64,000 nucleotides of DNA from contig NZ_BDAZ01000001.1 of NCBI RefSeq assembly GCF_001612725.1, positions 248,001 to 312,000 on the forward strand, given 5' to 3'. The position numbers were made by a program, and so were the translations under genes. Origin of the DNA: Nocardia anaemiae NBRC 100462. Lineage in GTDB: Bacteria > Actinomycetota > Actinomycetes > Mycobacteriales > Mycobacteriaceae. Below, one piece after another: positions 53,436 through 62,788 of the stretch; the stretch's first letter is position 1; the number at the start of each line of letters is the position of its first letter. The notes under the pieces are model-generated. The model made no database searches. It was not told the origin of the DNA and was given only the letters and a program-made list of their open reading frames with translations.

Positions 53436-54443
53436 TCAGGCCGTCCGAGCCCTTTGGGGGTGCTCCAGGCGGGCGCGCACGAACCGGGAGACCCGGGCCA
53501 GAGCCATCCTGCTCTCGGGCAGATTCGGCGCGATCGCCATGAACGCGTGCACCTGACCGCGCCAGATCTCCAGCGCGTTCGGCACACCCGCCGCGGTCAG
53601 CCTGCGGGCCATCAGCTCGCAGTCATAACGCAGCACCTCGTCTTCGGCGGTGATCAGCAGCACCGGCGGCAGACTCGCCAAGGCGCCGTTGACCGGGGAC
53701 ACCAGCGGATCGAGCACCCCGTCCACTTCGGCACCGATCCGCACCACCGCCTCCAGCGCGGCGAGCGGCAGATAGGGATCGCGGGCGACATTCATGTATT
53801 CCCGCTTGGCGGCGTAGTCCAGATCGAGCAGTGGGCTCAGCCCGATCAGCCCACCCGGCGACGGCATCCCGGACTCGATCGCGCGCAGCGCCGTGGCGAA
53901 TGCCAGGAAGCCACCCGCCGAATCTCCCGCGAACATGATCCTGGCCGGGTCCGCACCGTGCCGCAGCAGCCAGCGGTAGGCGGTCAGGCAGTCCTCGATC
54001 GCGGCGGATACCTTGTTGCCGGGCAGTTGGCGATAGTCGACATTGACCACCGGCAGTCCGGTGCGCCGGGCCAGGCTGGCCGCGATCGGGCGATGGGTGC
54101 CGAGGCCGCAGACGGCGAAGCCGCCGCCGTGCATGTACAGCACCGCGCCGTGCCGCAGGGCGCGCGAACCGCCCGACGGACGCAGGATCTCCATCCGAAA
54201 ACCGTTCAGCGTCACCTGTTCCCGATCGACACCGCGCGGCTGCGGCCGGAGCCGGGCCAGACCGTCGATCGCGAAGGCGCCGATCGGGATGGTCGTGCGG
54301 CTTATCGGAAACATGCGCAGCACCGGCCGCACCGCACCGAGGCAGGTCGCCAGCAGCAATCGGGCCGATGCGCTCGGGCCGTCCGGATTCATCAACAGAC
54401 CGGGATCACCCGCGTCGAATTCACTCCCGCTGATCGCCACCAT
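53436..54443 (-). CDS. alpha/beta hydrolase, hormone-sensitive-lipase family
   Basis: The 335-residue hydrolase has the oxyanion motif YMHGGGFAVCG, the nucleophile elbow GDSAGG, an acid in the region VLLITAEDEVLRYD and the His in GQVHAFM. The HSL family hydrolyses short acyl esters. An N-terminal region of about 90 residues, partly basic, precedes the core; a start at residue 18 is possible. The gene is divergent from rmlA. Confidence 0.88.
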   Translation of the reverse strand: MVAISGSEFDAGDPGLLMNPDGPSASARLLLATCLGAVRPVLRMFPISRTTIPIGAFAIDGLARLRPQPRGVDREQVTLNGFRMEILRPSGGSRALRHGAVLYMHGGGFAVCGLGTHRPIAASLARRTGLPVVNVDYRQLPGNKVSAAIEDCLTAYRWLLRHGADPARIMFAGDSAGGFLAFATALRAIESGMPSPGGLIGLSPLLDLDYAAKREYMNVARDPYLPLAALEAVVRIGAEVDGVLDPLVSPVNGALASLPPVLLITAEDEVLRYDCELMARRLTAAGVPNALEIWRGQVHAFMAIAPNLPESRMALARVSRFVRARLEHPQRARTA

Positions 54444-54664
54444 CGCGCACCTACCTCACACTGGCGCGCCGAGCCCGACCGAACGGTTCTCCAGGCGAGA
54501 GTCGACGCTGACATCTCACACGCTGATGTTTCAGAACACCATAACGTGATCTACGCAACATATATCGCCCGGCGCGCCGAAGCACTAAACGTTCGTGATC
54601 AATTTGTAGGCCAGTCGGAACCTCGCCGAAGCCGAGCCAGCCGCGCCTGGCAGACTCGACGACC

Positions 54665-55537
54665 ATGCGCGGAATCATCTTGGCCGGTGGCACCGGATCC
54701 CGGTTGCACCCGATCACGCGCGGGGTGAGCAAACAGCTGGTCCCGGTCTACGACAAGCCGATGGTCTACTACCCGCTGTCCACACTCATGCTGGCGGGCA
54801 TCAGGGACATCCTGGTGATCACCACGCCCGAGGACGCCGACGCGTTCGCCCGCCTACTCGGCGACGGCTCGCAGTTCGGCATCTCGATCAGCTATGTGGT
54901 GCAACCGGAACCGGACGGACTCGCCAAGGCATTCGTCCTCGGCGCCGACCATATCGGCGGCGAGAGCGCCGCATTGGTGCTCGGCGACAATATCTTCCAC
55001 GGCCCCGGCCTCGGCACCAGCCTGGAGCGCTTCGCCGCGATCGACGGCGGCGCGGTCTTCGCGTACTGGGTCTCGGATCCGACCGCCTACGGCGTCGTCG
55101 AATTCACCGGGGGTCGGGCGGTTTCGATCGAGGAGAAGCCCAAGGTGCCGCGGTCCAACTACGCCATCCCCGGGCTGTATTTCTATGACAACGATGTCGT
55201 GGAGATCGCGCGTGGGCTACGACCGTCGGCGCGCGGCGAATACGAGATCACCGATATCAATCGCGCCTATCTGGAACAGGATCGGCTGCGCGTGGATGTG
55301 CTCGCCCGCGGTACCGCCTGGCTGGACACCGGCACCTTCGATTCGCTGCTGGACGCCGCGAATTACGTGCGCACCATCGAACAGCGCCAAGGCCTGAAAA
55401 TCGGGGTGCCGGAAGAGGTCGCCTGGCGGCAGGGCTTCATCGACGACGAACAGCTGTGCACGCTGGCCGAACCGCTGGTTCGCTCCGGCTACGGGACTTA
55501 CCTGCTCGATCTGCTCGAGCGCGGACGGGATTGGTGA
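54665..55537 (+). CDS. rmlA: glucose-1-phosphate thymidylyltransferase
   Basis: RmlA makes dTDP-glucose from glucose-1-phosphate and dTTP. The 290-residue protein has the nucleotide-binding [32 protein letters not shown] at the N-terminus (RxxxxxxxxxxK catalytic Lys), [10 protein letters not shown] and the C-terminal WRQGFI. It lies 3 bp before rmlC, so the two are one operon. Together with rmlB, three of the four rhamnose pathway genes are in this window; rmlD is not seen. Confidence 0.93.
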   Translation: MRGIILAGGTGSRLHPITRGVSKQLVPVYDKPMVYYPLSTLMLAGIRDILVITTPEDADAFARLLGDGSQFGISISYVVQPEPDGLAKAFVLGADHIGGESAALVLGDNIFHGPGLGTSLERFAAIDGGAVFAYWVSDPTAYGVVEFTGGRAVSIEEKPKVPRSNYAIPGLYFYDNDVVEIARGLRPSARGEYEITDINRAYLEQDRLRVDVLARGTAWLDTGTFDSLLDAANYVRTIEQRQGLKIGVPEEVAWRQGFIDDEQLCTLAEPLVRSGYGTYLLDLLERGRDW

Positions 55538-55540
55538 GCG

Positions 55541-56089
55541 ATGGAGTTCCGTGAACTCGCCGTGCCGGGGGCATGGGTGATCACCCCGCGCCAGTTCGGC
55601 GACGAGCGCGGCATGTTCTGCGAATCGTTCAAGGCCTCGGAATTCGAGAAGGTGACCGGTCGGCCGTTCGATCTGCGCCAGGTCAACTGCTCGGTCTCGG
55701 CGGCCGGGGTGCTGCGCGGCATCCACTACACCGAGGATCCGCCCGGACAGGCCAAATATGTGACCTGTGTGCGCGGTGCGTTCCTCGATGTCGTCGTCGA
55801 TCTGCGGCCGGGGTCGCCCACCTACGGCCGCTGGGACAGCGTGGTGCTCGACGATGTCGATCGGCGCTCGATGTATCTGTCCGAGGGCCTCGGCCATGCG
55901 ATTCTGTCGCTGGCGGACCAGTCCACCGTCACCTATCTCTGCTCGATCGAGTACACACCCGAATTCGATAGGGATATAGATGCTTTCGATCCGCGGCTCG
56001 GCATCGAATGGCCGAAGGTCGGTCTGGACGGTCAGCCGTTGACGTATATCCGATCCCCGAAAGACGCTGCCGCTCCGCCCTTCTCGTAA
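55541..56089 (+). CDS. rmlC: dTDP-4-dehydrorhamnose 3,5-epimerase
   Basis: RmlC epimerises dTDP-4-keto-6-deoxyglucose at C3 and C5. The 182-residue cupin has RGIHYTEDPPGQAKYVTC with catalytic H62 and substrate Lys K72, DVVVDLRPGSPTYG and the end region FDPRLGIEWP. It follows rmlA by 3 bp. A strong hairpin at 56095-56137 follows the stop. Confidence 0.92.
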   Translation: MEFRELAVPGAWVITPRQFGDERGMFCESFKASEFEKVTGRPFDLRQVNCSVSAAGVLRGIHYTEDPPGQAKYVTCVRGAFLDVVVDLRPGSPTYGRWDSVVLDDVDRRSMYLSEGLGHAILSLADQSTVTYLCSIEYTPEFDRDIDAFDPRLGIEWPKVGLDGQPLTYIRSPKDAAAPPFS

Positions 56090-56094
56090 AACGC

Positions 56095-56137
56095 CGAACG
56101 TCACCGCCCCCGATGAGGAGGGATGCGGTGACGTTCG
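56095..56137. terminator. bidirectional terminator hairpin
   Basis: CGAACGTCACCGC and GCGGTGACGTTCG form a 13-bp perfect stem around a 17-base loop. It lies between the converging rmlC and MFS genes and can serve both. Confidence 0.7.
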
Positions 56138-56159
56138 ACCTACCGTCGGCGGAGGCGAT

Positions 56160-57617
56160 TCAGCCGACGAGCTCCAGTTCCGGCTCCTGCGCCCGCGCCT
56201 TGGCACGCTTGGGCAGGTAAGCCGTCATGGCGATCAGCGCGCCGACGATGGCGACGCCCGCCGCGAATTGCAGTCCGGGGCGGAAGTTGTCGAGCACCGC
56301 GGACGCAGTGGTCGCGCCGTGGTCGCCCGAGGAGATGATCGCGGTATTCACCGCGAGCACGATGGCCGCGCCGACCTGCATGGAGGTCTGCAGCACACCT
56401 GCCGCCAGCCCCTGCTCATCGTCATCGATGCCGTTGGTGGCCTGAATGTTGATGGCGGGGAAGCCGACCCAGCCGATACCGATCAGCAGCACCGCGGGCA
56501 GGATCATCGTCAGATACGACGGGGTGGTGTCCAGGCGCAGGAACAGCAGGTAGCCGATGGCCATCACGACCATGGTGATCGCGATGATCGGACCGGTGCC
56601 GAAGCGGTCGACGAGCTTATCGGAGAAGAACGCCGAGGCGACGACCAGCAGACCGACCGGAAGCAGCGCCATGGCCAGCTTCAGCGGCGACCAGCCGAGT
56701 GAATCCTGCAGGTACAGGGTCACGATGAACTGCCAGCTGAAATACGATCCCGCCACCGCGATGATCGCGAGGCTGGCCCGGACCAGCGTCACCTTGCGCA
56801 GGATGCCCAGGCGCACCAGCGGGTACTTCACCTTCTTCTCCACCGCGACGAATCCGGCGAACAGCACGGCGGCGCCGACGAACGAACCGATGGTGCGCGC
56901 CGAACCCCAGCCCGCCTCGGGCGCGGAGACCACGGTGTATACCAGCAGCAGCATGCCCGCGGTGGAAAGCAGCGCACCGAGGATGTCGTGGCCGCCCTCC
57001 TCGGCGGCCTCGTCCTTGGGGACGAGCACCCAGGCCGCGGCCAGTGCGGCAAGCGCGATCGGCACCGGGAGCAGGAAGGTCCAGCGCCAGCCGATGCCGG
57101 TCATCAGACCGCCGAACAGCAGCCCCATGGAGTAACCGCCCGCACCGAAGACGGTGTAGATGGACAGCGCCTTATTGCGGGCCGGGCCCTCGGCGAAGTT
57201 GGTGGTGATGATGGACAGGCCGGTCGGGGCGGTGAACGCCGCGGCCAGGCCCTTGATGAAGCGGGTCAGGATCAGCAGCGGGCCGGAGGCGACCAGACCG
57301 CCCGCCAGCGAAGCCAGCGCGAACACGGCGAGTGCGATCAGGAAGACCTTGCGCCGCCCGAGCAGGTCGGCGGTGCGGCCGCCGAGCAGCAGCAGGCCGC
57401 CGTAACCGAGCACATAGCCGCTGACCAGCCATTGCAGGGTGGAAGTCGACAGATCCAGCTCGGCGCCGATGGACGGCAGCGCCACACCGATCATCGAGAC
57501 GTCGAGACCATCGAGGAACAACACAATGCAGAGGGTGATCAGCATGCCCCAGAGACGGGTGGACCATCTGATCGGATCGGTCGCCGTCGCGGCCGAAAGG
57601 GTTGCTGCAGAAGTCAT
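56160..57617 (-). CDS. MFS drug/H+ antiporter, DHA2 family
   Basis: The 485-residue transporter has about 14 membrane segments, with the loop 2 motif GGRTADLLGRRKVF and ELDLSTSTLQWLVSGYVLGYG in the first segments. DHA2 proteins export drugs or toxic compounds. The ATG at 57617 is set by a readable promoter (TTGGCA-N17-TAATGT-N7-ATG), which implies a leaderless transcript. It is divergent from a marR gene, and a palindrome overlaps its -35 region. Confidence 0.9.
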   Translation of the reverse strand: MTSAATLSAATATDPIRWSTRLWGMLITLCIVLFLDGLDVSMIGVALPSIGAELDLSTSTLQWLVSGYVLGYGGLLLLGGRTADLLGRRKVFLIALAVFALASLAGGLVASGPLLILTRFIKGLAAAFTAPTGLSIITTNFAEGPARNKALSIYTVFGAGGYSMGLLFGGLMTGIGWRWTFLLPVPIALAALAAAWVLVPKDEAAEEGGHDILGALLSTAGMLLLVYTVVSAPEAGWGSARTIGSFVGAAVLFAGFVAVEKKVKYPLVRLGILRKVTLVRASLAIIAVAGSYFSWQFIVTLYLQDSLGWSPLKLAMALLPVGLLVVASAFFSDKLVDRFGTGPIIAITMVVMAIGYLLFLRLDTTPSYLTMILPAVLLIGIGWVGFPAINIQATNGIDDDEQGLAAGVLQTSMQVGAAIVLAVNTAIISSGDHGATTASAVLDNFRPGLQFAAGVAIVGALIAMTAYLPKRAKARAQEPELELVG

Positions 57618-57653
57618 GGGCGGAACATTACATGCGCAGACATTAAATGCCAA
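57618..57653 (-). promoter_or_regulatory. promoter of the MFS gene
   Basis: On the minus strand TTGGCA (57653-57648), 17 bp, then TAATGT (57630-57625), 7 bp and the ATG. The geometry is ideal for a leaderless start. Confidence 0.6.
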
Positions 57654-57663
57654 CACATTTAAT
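57642..57663. promoter_or_regulatory. MarR operator palindrome
   Basis: ATTAAATG-N6-CATTTAAT is a perfect inverted repeat that overlaps the MFS -35 and ends 4 bp before the marR -35. It fits a shared operator for autorepression and pump control. Confidence 0.6.
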
Positions 57664-57667
57664 GCAC

Positions 57668-57696
57668 TTGCATCAGACCGTGCGGAGCACTAGGAT
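57668..57696 (+). promoter_or_regulatory. promoter of the marR gene
   Basis: TTGCAT (57668-57673), 17 bp, TAGGAT (57691-57696), then 6 bp to the ATG at 57703. This is a good leaderless promoter. Confidence 0.6.
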
Positions 57697-57702
57697 AGGG
57701 CC

Positions 57703-58125
57703 ATGTCGAAGCCGTCGACAACACAATTTCTCGGGCGCGATGTGGCGCCCACCGGGTTGGTCGCCGAGTGGCGTGAGCTGCTCGACCGGCACGCCGCCGT
57801 GAGCTGTGCACTCGAGAAGGAGCTGCAGGGCAAGCACGATATCGGCCTGAGCGAATTCGAGACGCTGGACCGGCTGGTCGACGCCGCCTGCGGCGACTAT
57901 CGAATGAGCGATCTGGCCAACGACATCTACCTGAGCCAGAGCGCACTCTCGCGCGCGGTGGCGCGGCTGGAGCGCGACGGACTGGTTTCGCGCAGTATGT
58001 GTGCCGAGGATCGGCGCGCGATCTTCGTGTGCCTGACCGAGAAGGGTCGCGAGGTCTACGAGGCCGCGCTACCGACCCACCGCGAGGTGCTCGAACGCAC
58101 CTGGGGCAGTCGGCAGAAGTGCTGA
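57703..58125 (+). CDS. MarR-family transcriptional regulator
   Basis: The 140-residue winged-helix regulator has a dimer helix at the N-terminus, DYRMSDLANDIYLSQSALSRAVARLERDGLV for DNA recognition and a wing around CAEDRRAIFVCLTEKG. It is divergent from a drug-pump gene and likely represses it. The ATG at 57703 follows a leaderless-type promoter. The repeat copy B begins 15 bp after its stop. Confidence 0.88.
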   Translation: MSKPSTTQFLGRDVAPTGLVAEWRELLDRHAAVSCALEKELQGKHDIGLSEFETLDRLVDAACGDYRMSDLANDIYLSQSALSRAVARLERDGLVSRSMCAEDRRAIFVCLTEKGREVYEAALPTHREVLERTWGSRQKC

Positions 58126-58140
58126 GCCGCCAGCGCCCCA

Positions 58141-58276
58141 TCCAGATTGCTGCGCTATCCGCCTCCGACAACTCGCGGAGCGTAGTGTTATAGCGGTCGA
58201 ATTCACTGTGGACGACCACCATTCGACTGCGTTCGACGGAACCAGCGATACAGCAGAAGCCAGCTGGATACGGCGC
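58141..58276. repeat. MITE-like dispersed repeat, copy B
   Basis: This 136-bp segment aligns with 36746-36890. It lies between the marR stop and the converging XRE gene, whose TAG stop (58276-58278) overlaps its end. Both copies point the same way on the plus strand. The ends resemble each other in inverted sense (ATCCAG... and its complement). Confidence 0.65.
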
Positions 58277-59151
58277 TAGATACTGTCACGGGCTTCCTCG
58301 ATACCGGTGCGCGCGTCCACCGCGGCCGACTTGATGTTCGCGAAAGCTGTTCGGTAGCGCGCGATTTCGTGTTCCTTGTCCAGGTACACCGGGCCGGTGA
58401 ACGACTCGACGTAGACCACCGGCGGCTCGCGCAGCTCCGCCTGCGCCGCATCGGCGAATTCGAGCAGAACGAACGGACCCGAATCCATGCCGTCGTGATA
58501 ACCGGAATCCGAGGGCACCAACTGGATTCGCACATTCGGCAGATCGCACATGCGCCGCAGGTGCGCGAGCTGTTCGACGGTCACCTCGACGCCGCCGACC
58601 CGCCGCCACAGCACCGACTCGCTGATCACCACATCCAGATGCAGCGGCGAATCCTTGCGGGTGAGCAACGCCTGCCTGGCCGTGCGCAGCTGCACCCGAC
58701 GGTCGATTTCGGCCTCCGACGCCTCCGGGCGCGCGGCCTTCAGCAGCGCACGGGTGTACGCCTCGGTCTGCAGCAGTCCGGGGATCAGCTCGTTCTCATA
58801 GGTCGCCAGCGAGCGTGCCGCCTCCTCGAGGCCGATATACACCTCGAAGCCCTCGGCGATCACATCGCTGTACCCGGTCCACCAACCCCTGGCCTTGGTC
58901 TCCTTGGCAAGTGCGGTCAACGGTTCGAGGAGATCGGTTGGCGCACCGTAGATCTTGCACATGGCCTCGACATCCAGGCTGCGCAGCGAGGTCTGCCCGG
59001 TTTCGATCCGCCAGATCTTGGCCTCGGACCATTCGAGCTGTTTGGCCGCCATCCGCGTGGTCATTCTGGCGCGATTGCGCAGATCACGCAGGTGTCGGCC
59101 GAGCTGCCTGCGCGGCATGGTCGATCCGGTCGTGCCCTGCGGTAAAGCCAT
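58276..59151 (-). CDS. XRE-family regulator with DUF5753 domain
   Basis: The 291-residue protein has an N-terminal helix-turn-helix of the Cro/CI type (LGRHLRDLRNRARMTTRMAAKQLEWSEAKIWRIETGQ, about residues 17-53). A DUF5753 domain follows (about 85-285) with LIPGLLQTEAYTRALL and DSGYHDGMDSGPFVLLEF. Such genes are usually paired with a small DUF397 gene, which is not seen here. The target is unknown. It may regulate the divergent or neighbouring hypothetical genes. Confidence 0.85.
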   Translation of the reverse strand: MALPQGTTGSTMPRRQLGRHLRDLRNRARMTTRMAAKQLEWSEAKIWRIETGQTSLRSLDVEAMCKIYGAPTDLLEPLTALAKETKARGWWTGYSDVIAEGFEVYIGLEEAARSLATYENELIPGLLQTEAYTRALLKAARPEASEAEIDRRVQLRTARQALLTRKDSPLHLDVVISESVLWRRVGGVEVTVEQLAHLRRMCDLPNVRIQLVPSDSGYHDGMDSGPFVLLEFADAAQAELREPPVVYVESFTGPVYLDKEHEIARYRTAFANIKSAAVDARTGIEEARDSI

Positions 59152-59290
59152 GCTTCCCCCTCGCGATATCCGAACAGCATTGTTTCACAGTAAATCCGAC
59201 ACAGGTCACGATGACCGTCCCGGGGACGCCAAAGGCGCAACAGCGACAAATAGGTTCCCGCAGACGATGATCCGGCAATTCCGCCCGGCT

Positions 59291-59755
59291 CTACTTGCGT
59301 TGACCGCGGTTGCGGAAGCGCCAGAACTGCACGGCCCGAACGTCTTCGGAGAGCTGATTGACGGGCTCGGCGACATCGGCGAGCGCCTGGAACAGATCGT
59401 CGGCGAGATCGGCGATGTGCTCGACCTTGGCCGCCAGCTTGGACGCGTTCTCCAGGAATTCGAGCAGCAGGCGTACGACGGCCGCGATGGTCAGGCCGAG
59501 CGGTATCGCGATCAAGGCGGCCAGCACGCCGAACACCGCGGAGACCTGCCACATCAGCACCGTCAGCGCGATCGGTAGGCCGATCGCGAAGGCCAGGCCG
59601 AGCATGTAGGCCAGCGGCAGCAGCGTTCTGGTCGCGGGACGATGGAATTGCACGTCGAGCAGGCCGCGGGCGGCATCGGCGGTCCAGGCGCGTGGACTTT
59701 CGAAGGGTTCGGCGGGTTCGGCTTCCGTCGAATCGATACCGCGATGCTCACTCAT
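59291..59755 (-). CDS. DUF4282-like membrane protein
   Basis: The 154-residue protein has a polar N-terminus (about 1-40) and two membrane helices (about 43-66 and 70-93). A helical C-terminus of about 55 residues (FLENASKLAAKVEHIADLADDLF...) is likely coiled-coil and cytoplasmic. The ATG at 59755 has GGAAGGA 7 bp upstream. It precedes the XRE gene in the same direction, but the 139-bp gap makes a common operon uncertain. No function is known. Confidence 0.6.
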   Translation of the reverse strand: MSEHRGIDSTEAEPAEPFESPRAWTADAARGLLDVQFHRPATRTLLPLAYMLGLAFAIGLPIALTVLMWQVSAVFGVLAALIAIPLGLTIAAVVRLLLEFLENASKLAAKVEHIADLADDLFQALADVAEPVNQLSEDVRAVQFWRFRNRGQRK

Positions 59756-60006
59756 ATTGCGATCCTTCCCCCAATTCGACGCCCCGCCAATAGGAGTGGA
59801 TTCACACAAAAGCTGTGCCCGCCATGACGGCTCGGTAGGCGACAGGCCGGTCGAAAGCGGTGTCTCGGTGATAGCCGATCGGTACCGGGTGAGACGAACC
59901 CGACAGTCACCAAGATCTTTTGTACAACCCGTAACGCCCACCCCACCCCGTCCCGATACCCCCCACGTATGCAGGACCCAGATCTATCGGGGAATGGAGA
60001 AAGACA

Positions 60007-60486
60007 GTGCGCACCACGTTTCCGACTTCCGCATCGGCGGCAGAGATGACTGCCGCGGCGCAGGACTACATCCAGCGCGGGTGGACGATCGCTGAAACGA
60101 CCAACGGAATCTGCCTGATCACGGACGAGGATCTGTCGGGTATCGAGATCAGCGGTGAGCTGGCCGGCGAGGTTCGCCGGTTCCTGCGCGCGAACAACCT
60201 GACCGGTCCGGTTATCGAGATCCCCGGCGCCGAGCGTCGCGAGATCCACTTGGTCACCGGCCTGCGCAAGGCCGCGATGGCGCTGGAGGCACTGCGCGAG
60301 GCGGGCGCCACCGTCTACACCGCCGGTGACGGCATCCCGCTGCCCCCCACTCAGCTCACCACCGGCGAGGCTTGCTGGGGCGTGGCTCCTGGCGAGGCCC
60401 GCTGGATCCCGCCGGTAGTCGCGATCGGCGCTGCGGTTCGCTCGGCGCTCTCGCGTCGCACCACCGTCAACACCGTCGCTTGCTGA
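60007..60486 (+). CDS. hypothetical protein of unknown family
   Basis: The 159-residue protein has an alpha/beta pattern with no signal peptide or membrane segment. Features are an amphipathic helix after the start, TGLRKAAMALEALREAGATVYTAG and WIPPVVAIGAAVRSAL. GDGIPLPPTQ followed by WG...RWIPP recalls the tail of small primase/polymerase-like actinobacterial proteins, but this is only an impression. The GTG at 60007 has GGAGA 7-8 bp upstream. A strong terminator ends the transcript. Confidence 0.6.
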   Translation: MRTTFPTSASAAEMTAAAQDYIQRGWTIAETTNGICLITDEDLSGIEISGELAGEVRRFLRANNLTGPVIEIPGAERREIHLVTGLRKAAMALEALREAGATVYTAGDGIPLPPTQLTTGEACWGVAPGEARWIPPVVAIGAAVRSALSRRTTVNTVAC

Positions 60487-60527
60487 CCTATTGATCCGGG
60501 CGGGGTCCGCACTGCCCCGGCCCGCCG

Positions 60528-60570
60528 ATGACCGGTATCCGCTACCCGTGGATACCGGTCATTCTTGTTT
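60528..60570 (+). terminator. terminator of the 60.0 kb gene
   Basis: ATGACCGGTATCC, loop GCTACCCGT, then GGATACCGGTCAT is a perfect 13-bp stem followed by TCTTGTTT. It shows that the next gene cannot start before it, which supports a start at about 60611. Confidence 0.85.
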
Positions 60571-60610
60571 CCTCATGCGCGGAGATCCATCGCGCGCGAT
60601 GATGGGGGTT

Positions 60611-62788
60611 ATGGCCCAGCTCACTGATGACTCCCGGACGCTGTTGCGGACCTGCCCGCTATGCGAGGCGGTCTGCGGACTCGAGATCACCCTCGACTCG
60701 AACGACCATGTGACCTCGGTTCGCGGGGATCGGCAGGATCCGTTCAGCAAGGGGTTCATCTGCCCCAAGGGGGCCAGCTTCGGACACCTCGACGAGGATC
60801 CGGACCGGCTGACCGAACCGATGATCCGCGACCGGGCCACCGATACCTGGCGCACCGCATCCTGGACCGAGGCATTCGAGTTCATCGCCGGACGGCTCCC
60901 GGCGATCGTGGCTGAGCACGGAAATCAGTCGGCGGCACTGTATCTCGGCAATCCCAACGCGCATACCGTGGCCGGGGCGCTGTATGTGCCGGTGCTGATC
61001 CGGGCACTCGGCACCAAGAATCTGTTTTCGGCGAGCACCGCCGATCAAATGCCCAAACAGGTGGCGAGCGGGTTGATGTTCGGTGATCCGCTGACCGTGC
61101 CGGTACCGGATCTGGATCGCACCGACTATCTGCTGATGCTCGGCGCGAATCCGCTGGAGTCGAACGGATCGCTCTGTACCGCACCGGATTTCCCGGGTCG
61201 GCTGAAGGCGCTGCGCAAGCGCGGCGGCAAATTCGTTGTGGTCGATCCGCGGGAAACGCGGACCGCGAAGCTGGCCGACGAGCATCTGTTCATTCGGCCG
61301 GGCAGCGATGCTTATCTGTTGTTCGGGATCGTGCATACGCTGTTCGAACAAGGTCTGACCGATATCCGCGTGGATGTCGCGGGGCTCGACGAAGTGCGTA
61401 CGGCCGCCGCGGATTTCACGCCCGAGGTGGTTTCGGCCCGGACCGGGGTTCCCGCCGAGACGGTTATCCGGATCGCGCGGGAGTTGGCGGCGGCGCCGAC
61501 CGCGGCGGTATACGCGCGCATCGGCACCTGCACGGCCGAATTCGGCACGCTGACCCAGTGGTTGGTCGAGGTGATCAATGTGCTGACCGGCAACCTCGAC
61601 GCACCCGGTGGCGCCATGTTCGCCAATGCGGCGGCGGGAGGCATCCCGCGCACCAAACCGTTCCGCACCGGACGCTGGGCCAGCCGGGTGCGCGGACTGC
61701 CTGAGGCGATGGGTGAACTGCCGGTGGCCACCCTGGCCGATGAGATCACCACACCGGGCGCGGGGCAGATACGCGCGCTGGTGACCGTCGCGGGCAATCC
61801 GGTGCTGTCCGCGCCGAGTGGGCCCCGGTTGGATACCGCCTTCGCGCAGTTGGACTTCATGGTCAGTGTGGACCGGTACCTGAACGAGACCACCCGGCAC
61901 GCGGATGTGATCCTGCCGCCGCCGCGGCCGACGCAATCACCGCACTACGACTTCGCGTTGCTGCAGTTCGCGGTTCGCAATTACGCGCGATACTCGCGGC
62001 CGCTGGTTCCGCTGGGCGATCGGCCTTCGGAGTCGGAGATCCTGGCCAGGCTCGGGGCCGCGCTCACCGGGCAGCCCGCCGGACCGGAGGCGCTGAACGG
62101 CGTCGATGAACTGATCATCGCGGGCATGCTGCACAAGGCGGGCATACCGGAGCGGCGACCTGAACTCATCGGATCCAACAGCACCGAGCAGCGCATCGAC
62201 CTGATGCTGCGGCTCGGACCGTATGGCGAGTGGAATGGTGGCACGCTGAATCTGCAAGTGCTGCTGGACAACCCGCATGGCGTCGATCTCGGACCGCTGC
62301 AGCCGCGCCTGCCCGGTGTGCTGCGGACGGCATCCAAGCAGGTGGAATTGGCGCCGCAACCGCTGCTCGACGATGTCGCGCGGATGCGGTCCCGGCTCAC
62401 CGATGCCGCGCCCGATGTCGTATTGATCGGACGACGTCAACTGCGATCCAACAATAGTTGGATGCACAATATCCCGACGCTGGTCAGCGGGTCGAATACC
62501 TGCACGCTGCACATCAATCCGGCCGATGTCGCACGGCTGGGACTCGGCGATACCGCCGTGGTGAAGTCCGCCGCGGGGACACTGACGGTACCGCTGGAGC
62601 CGACCGAGGCGATCATGCCCGGGGTGGTGAGCCTGCCGCACGGCTGGGGCCATGCCGACAGCACGCAGACGGTGGCCCGGGCGCATGCCGGGGTGAATGC
62701 CAATGTGCTGACCGATGATTCGGTGCTGGATGTGCCGTCCGGAAATGCGGTCTTCAATGGCGTTCCGGTGACCTTGACGCCTGCCTGA
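60611..62788 (+). CDS. molybdopterin oxidoreductase with an N-terminal 4Fe-4S site
   Basis: The 725-residue protein has the Fe-S cysteines CPLCEAVC and CPKG near residues 14-48, then molybdopterin-binding blocks such as GANPLESNG, VVDPRETRTAKLADEH, and a C-terminal cofactor domain (HGWGHADS). It belongs to the DMSO-reductase family, related to Rv0197-like oxidoreductases; the substrate is unknown. No partner subunits are adjacent. Starts at 60599, 60602 and 60611 are all possible. Confidence 0.85.
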   Translation: MAQLTDDSRTLLRTCPLCEAVCGLEITLDSNDHVTSVRGDRQDPFSKGFICPKGASFGHLDEDPDRLTEPMIRDRATDTWRTASWTEAFEFIAGRLPAIVAEHGNQSAALYLGNPNAHTVAGALYVPVLIRALGTKNLFSASTADQMPKQVASGLMFGDPLTVPVPDLDRTDYLLMLGANPLESNGSLCTAPDFPGRLKALRKRGGKFVVVDPRETRTAKLADEHLFIRPGSDAYLLFGIVHTLFEQGLTDIRVDVAGLDEVRTAAADFTPEVVSARTGVPAETVIRIARELAAAPTAAVYARIGTCTAEFGTLTQWLVEVINVLTGNLDAPGGAMFANAAAGGIPRTKPFRTGRWASRVRGLPEAMGELPVATLADEITTPGAGQIRALVTVAGNPVLSAPSGPRLDTAFAQLDFMVSVDRYLNETTRHADVILPPPRPTQSPHYDFALLQFAVRNYARYSRPLVPLGDRPSESEILARLGAALTGQPAGPEALNGVDELIIAGMLHKAGIPERRPELIGSNSTEQRIDLMLRLGPYGEWNGGTLNLQVLLDNPHGVDLGPLQPRLPGVLRTASKQVELAPQPLLDDVARMRSRLTDAAPDVVLIGRRQLRSNNSWMHNIPTLVSGSNTCTLHINPADVARLGLGDTAVVKSAAGTLTVPLEPTEAIMPGVVSLPHGWGHADSTQTVARAHAGVNANVLTDDSVLDVPSGNAVFNGVPVTLTPA

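Noticed and set aside
53228..54560. Similar GTGATCTAC-type sequences on both sides of the lipase-like gene
   Set aside because: About 16 of 18 bases match, but the segments are short, unpaired and lack inverted character; chance similarity is likely.
54444..54664. TetR-type operator near ACATC/GATGT between the hydrolase and rmlA
   Set aside because: The inverted similarity is short and interrupted, with no promoter geometry around it; not enough to call.
60491..60610. N-terminal extension of the molybdopterin oxidoreductase
   Set aside because: It crosses a 13-bp terminator stem with a T-rich tail that ends the upstream gene, so translation from there is implausible.
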